Part shown: piece by piece, positions 61,410-64,000 of the stretch
Position numbering within the stretch: position 1 is the first letter of the stretch
Layout: each line of letters opens with the position of its first letter
Assembly: GCA_016710685.1 (NCBI GenBank)
Contig: JADJVC010000002.1
Location: forward strand, 310,001 to 374,000
From: Flavobacteriales bacterium
GTDB lineage: Bacteria; Bacteroidota; Bacteroidia; Flavobacteriales_F; PHOS-HE28
Direction of reading: 5' to 3'
DNA: 64,000 nucleotides
Program-made: the position numbers and the translations under genes
The notes under the pieces: generated by a model
What the model was told of the DNA's origin: nothing
Seen by the model: the letters and a program-made list of their open reading frames with translations, nothing else
Databases searched by the model: none

Positions 61410-61583
61410 CTAAGGAACGTTCTTCCAGATCCGTGATCCGAAGATCAAGGAGATCACTAAAAGGACCAGGAAGATGTAGAAAATGATCTTGGCGATCTCA
61501 GCAGCGCCTGCCGCCAATCCACCGAAGCCCAGGATGCCGGCTATGATCGCGATGACCAAGAATGTGACTACCCATCTAAGCAT
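61410..61583 (-). CDS. DUF1328 small membrane protein (YtjA-like)
   Basis: Translating the minus strand gives 57 residues from ATG 61583 (MLRWVVTFLVIAIIAGILGF) with the DUF1328 signature GGLAAGAAEIAKIIFYIFLV and a second helix ending ISLIFGSRIWKNVP. Two membrane helices span most of the protein. DUF1328 proteins are small, stress-linked and of unknown mechanism. It stands alone, with its own promoter region in the 276 bases upstream. Confidence 0.88.
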   Translation of the reverse strand: MLRWVVTFLVIAIIAGILGFGGLAAGAAEIAKIIFYIFLVLLVISLIFGSRIWKNVP

Positions 61584-61747
61584 TGTGTTGTGGTTTTAAG
61601 GTTTAGATCATTACGGGCATCTATCGTACCGCAAGCCACTGAAGGGGAATTGGCATAAAAAGCGTGGAATTGTTCCCCCAAATTGGGGAGTGGAAAGGAC
61701 GCAACGGGGAAGAGATCGCACGTCCAAGCATGTTCATCAGTAATTGC

Positions 61748-61789
61748 CCCGGACAAAATGGAATGGCCCCATTTTGGCATCTGTCCGGG
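61748..61789. other. Hairpin in the gap between DUF1328 and DUF748 genes
   Basis: Outer stem cccggaca (61748-61755) with tgtccggg (61782-61789) encloses an inner aaaatgg/ccatttt pair. A further palindrome ccccaaattgggg lies at 61676-61688. The gap 61584-61859 has no gene; both structures could bear on the divergent promoters. Confidence 0.4.
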
Positions 61790-61859
61790 TTGCTCCGAAT
61801 ACTGAAATAATTTCAAAGCAACGCTGAAAAGAAGGCCATGGGCCTTTGCTGGAACGACC

Positions 61860-63077
61860 ATGACCATGTTCAATGAAACAATGGGGGACAAGACCGTTCC
61901 TATGAGACCGAAACCCGTCACGAACAAGCGCAAAAAACGGTTGCGTATCCTGCTCATCGTGGTGGGCGTGATGGCGCTCATCCGCATCATCCTTCCCTAC
62001 GTGCTGCTCCATGTGGCCAACGACCGGCTGCAGAAGACCAAGGGCTACTACGGCCACATCGCGGATCTTGACCTTGCACTTATCCGAGGCGCATACACGC
62101 TGGAAGGTTTCTACTTGGATAAGCAGGACACTGTCACGGAAAAGCGCACGAAGTTCCTGAGCGCTGGGGTGGTCGATCTGTCTGTGCAATGGAACGCGTT
62201 GTTCCATGGCCGCATCGTAGGCGAACTGGTGATCGACACGGCCGAGGTGCGTTTCACCAAAGAGGCCGCTGAGCCCGCTGAACTGCAGAAGGACACGGCC
62301 AGCTTCGCGGATCTGTTGCACGATTTCATGCCGTTGCAGATCAACCGGCTGGAGATCCACAACAGCGCGATCCGCTATGTCGATCCCACGTCGAAGCCCA
62401 AAGTGGACGTGCAGTTGAGCGAGGTGGACGTATTGGCGACCAACCTCACCAATGCCACTGACAGTGCCGTGGTGCTGCCAAGCAAAGTGGTGGCCAGTGC
62501 CGGGCTTTATGGTGGCCAACTCACGTTCAACATGGGCATCGACCTATTGGCCGCACAGCCCGCATTCGACATGAACCTCAAATTGACGGAAACCGACCTG
62601 AAACAGCTGAACGAGATGCTGCAAGCCTACGGCAATTTCGATGTGAACAAAGGCACCATGAGCCTCTACACCGAAATAGCCACGCGCAACGGCGAGTTTA
62701 CCGGTTATGTTAAACCCGTGATCAAAGACCTCGACGTGCTCGGGCCCGAAGACAAGGGCGACTCCTTCTTCCATAAGTTCTACGAAGGCATCGTGGGCAC
62801 GGCCGGCGATATCCTCAACAACCCCAAACGGGACCAGGTCGCCACGCGCGTAGTGCTGAAAGGCAAGTTGACCGACGTGAAGACCAGTTCGTTCAACGCC
62901 ATCATCCAACTCTTGCGCAACGCGTTCATCCAAGCCTTGGTCCCCGCGATCGATCAAGACATCTCCATCAACGATGTGGGCGAAGTGGAGAAGAAGGACG
63001 ACCGGGGTTTCATCAAGAAGCTGTTTGACCCGGATAACACGAAGAAGGATAAGCAAAAGGAAAAAGACAAGAAGTAG
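61860..63077 (+). CDS. DUF748/AsmA-like envelope protein
   Basis: The product has 405 residues (ATG at 61860; 61866, 61881 and 61902 are alternatives). A basic N-terminus leads into one membrane helix (RILLIVVGVMALIRIILPYV) and a periplasmic beta-rich body with DUF748/AsmA-type units: DLDLALIRGAYTLEGFYLDK, INRLEIHNSAIRYVDPTSKP, VDVQLSEVDVLATNLTNATD, and VATRVVLKGKLTDVKTSSFN. The C-terminus is very Lys-rich (KKDKQKEKDKK). The layout matches the gene at 15543-17237. Role inferred to be in envelope lipid homeostasis. Confidence 0.82.
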   Translation: MTMFNETMGDKTVPMRPKPVTNKRKKRLRILLIVVGVMALIRIILPYVLLHVANDRLQKTKGYYGHIADLDLALIRGAYTLEGFYLDKQDTVTEKRTKFLSAGVVDLSVQWNALFHGRIVGELVIDTAEVRFTKEAAEPAELQKDTASFADLLHDFMPLQINRLEIHNSAIRYVDPTSKPKVDVQLSEVDVLATNLTNATDSAVVLPSKVVASAGLYGGQLTFNMGIDLLAAQPAFDMNLKLTETDLKQLNEMLQAYGNFDVNKGTMSLYTEIATRNGEFTGYVKPVIKDLDVLGPEDKGDSFFHKFYEGIVGTAGDILNNPKRDQVATRVVLKGKLTDVKTSSFNAIIQLLRNAFIQALVPAIDQDISINDVGEVEKKDDRGFIKKLFDPDNTKKDKQKEKDKK

Positions 63078-63140
63078 GGGAGTGTGCAAGACAGTTTTGC
63101 CTCGAACTTGTTGAGAGCGTCAACGCTCGTGCCTTTGTCC

Positions 63141-63181
63141 AATCTTGTAAATCCTGTAATCCTGTCAAAAAACTCTTGTCC
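63141..63181. repeat. Short intergenic repeat copy B
   Basis: This tract (aatcttgtaaatcctgtaat and on) resembles 44709-44748. It lies in the 217-base gap between the DUF748 and helicase genes, which has no gene. Confidence 0.5.
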
Positions 63182-63294
63182 GCCCGCCTTACCTTGGGAA
63201 CGCCCGATCGCCGAAATCCCCGTCGATCACGAATTGTCTGAACCTCTGATCGGCTATCGAGCGAAGCCGAGATACTGATCGTCTGATTGCCCCC

Positions 63295-64000
63295 ATGCCC
63301 CTCCACCAATTCCACCCCGCCGTCCGCACCTGGTTCGAGCAGAACTTCCCCGCGCCAACGGAAGTGCAGGCCCAAGCATGGCCCGCCATCGCCAGCGGGA
63401 AAAACGTGTTGGTGGCCGCGCCGACCGGTAGTGGTAAAACGCTCACCGCCTTCCTCTGGGCCATTGATGAACTTGTTCGCGAAGGCATCGGCGGGTACTT
63501 GGACGACAGCTTGCACGTGCTCTACATCTCGCCGCTAAAAGCGCTGAGCAACGACATTGAAAAGAACCTGCGCAATCCTTTGCGCGGCATCCGCGCCATT
63601 CTGAAGGAACAGGGCCTACCAGAAGTGGAGATCAACGCACAGGTACGCACCGGCGACACCACGGCGAAAGAGCGCGCGGCAATGAAGGACAAGCCGCCGC
63701 ACATTTTGGTCACCACGCCGGAATCGCTTTACGTGCTGCTCACCAGCGTAGGCGGGCGGCGCATGCTGGGCAACGTGCGCACGGTGATCATCGACGAAGT
63801 ACATGCCATGATCGGCGACAAGCGCGGCTCGCACCTCACCCTCTCGTTGGAACGGTTGGATCACTTGTTGCGCAAACCTGCGGTGCGCATCGGCCTCAGC
63901 GCCACCCAGCGGCCCATCGAATTGACAGCGCGTTTCCTCGTCGGCAACAAGCACCTCAACAGCGACGGCACGCCGCAATGCACCATCATCGATGCCGGCC
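63295..64000 (+). CDS. DEAD/DEAH-box helicase, Lhr type, 3' part missing
   Basis: 235 codons are seen before the window ends. It has a Q-motif-like start (FPAPTEVQAQAWPAIASGKN), Walker A VLVAAPTGSGKTLTAFLW, motif Ia LYISPLKALSNDIEKNL, motif Ib ILVTTPESLYVLLTS, motif II VRTVIIDEVHAMIGD with DEVH, and motif III IGLSATQRPIE. This set is that of the Lhr large helicase-related family, usually 900-1500 residues, so most of the gene is beyond the edge. It acts on nucleic acid in DNA repair or RNA processing. Confidence 0.9.
   Translation, partial: MPLHQFHPAVRTWFEQNFPAPTEVQAQAWPAIASGKNVLVAAPTGSGKTLTAFLWAIDELVREGIGGYLDDSLHVLYISPLKALSNDIEKNLRNPLRGIRAILKEQGLPEVEINAQVRTGDTTAKERAAMKDKPPHILVTTPESLYVLLTSVGGRRMLGNVRTVIIDEVHAMIGDKRGSHLTLSLERLDHLLRKPAVRIGLSATQRPIELTARFLVGNKHLNSDGTPQCTIIDAG

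Noticed and set aside
1..64000. tRNA genes, rRNA, CRISPR arrays, prophage or complete insertion sequences.
   Set aside because: I looked for tRNA TPsiC-arm text, regularly spaced direct repeats, and transposase or integrase motifs and found none.

Overview
The window reads as chromosomal DNA of a GC-rich member of the Bacteroidota, probably Flavobacteriales-like. The evidence is a secreted esterase with a C-terminal type IX secretion (T9SS) sorting domain, a PorT-like T9SS barrel next to menaquinone methyltransferase UbiE, a large TonB-dependent receptor with a carboxypeptidase-regulatory-like plug extension, a fused alpha/beta 2-oxoacid dehydrogenase E1, MeaB, tryptophan 2,3-dioxygenase, and at least two upstream boxes of the Bacteroidota form TAnnTTTG. 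I see no rRNA, tRNA, CRISPR array, prophage or intact insertion sequence.

Layout. Positions 1-7776 hold a surface-glycan block: three glycosyltransferases, an FkbM methyltransferase, a class I methyltransferase and two sulfotransferases, with the housekeeping gene rdgB inserted on the other strand. Positions 7798-17237 are mostly core metabolism on the minus strand (FAD oxidoreductase, porT, ubiE, heptose kinase rfaE1, aminotransferase, meaB, an AsmA-like protein). Positions 17239-26922 are small secreted, lipoprotein and accessory genes, including a TPR/adenylate cyclase receptor, a papain-like protease, an SMR pump and two acetyltransferases. Positions 26939-28320 form an AT-rich patch with a DUF2442 gene and an unknown membrane protein. 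Positions 28322-38070 contain the fused E1, a hybrid histidine kinase with a tandem universal stress protein, a DCC oxidoreductase, a ureohydrolase and a PspC/PadR pair. Positions 38294-42890 hold the T9SS esterase and the TonB receptor. Positions 43234-49827 hold a permease, a beta-CASP hydrolase, kynA, a TonB-C protein, a lone response regulator and an S1/P1 nuclease. Positions 50204-54805 encode a giant CheB-CheR-PAS-kinase-receiver protein, followed to 61583 by small stress-type genes (DksA-like, iron permease, YtxH, PNPOx-like, DUF1328, AI-2E transporter). The window ends with a DUF748/AsmA-like gene and the 5' part of an Lhr-type helicase.

Five genes (cyclase, one GNAT, DCC protein, T9SS esterase, AI-2E transporter) are each interrupted once by a 1-2 base change in a short homopolymer or dinucleotide run. 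In every case the correct protein continues in the next frame, so indel errors in the assembly are the most economical explanation and I annotate them as whole genes.

The most notable non-coding structures are a 160 bp composite inverted-repeat element between porT and ubiE, a perfect 20 bp REP-like hairpin upstream of the permease, two families of dispersed degenerate intergenic repeats, and a palindrome inside the promoter of the PadR gene.
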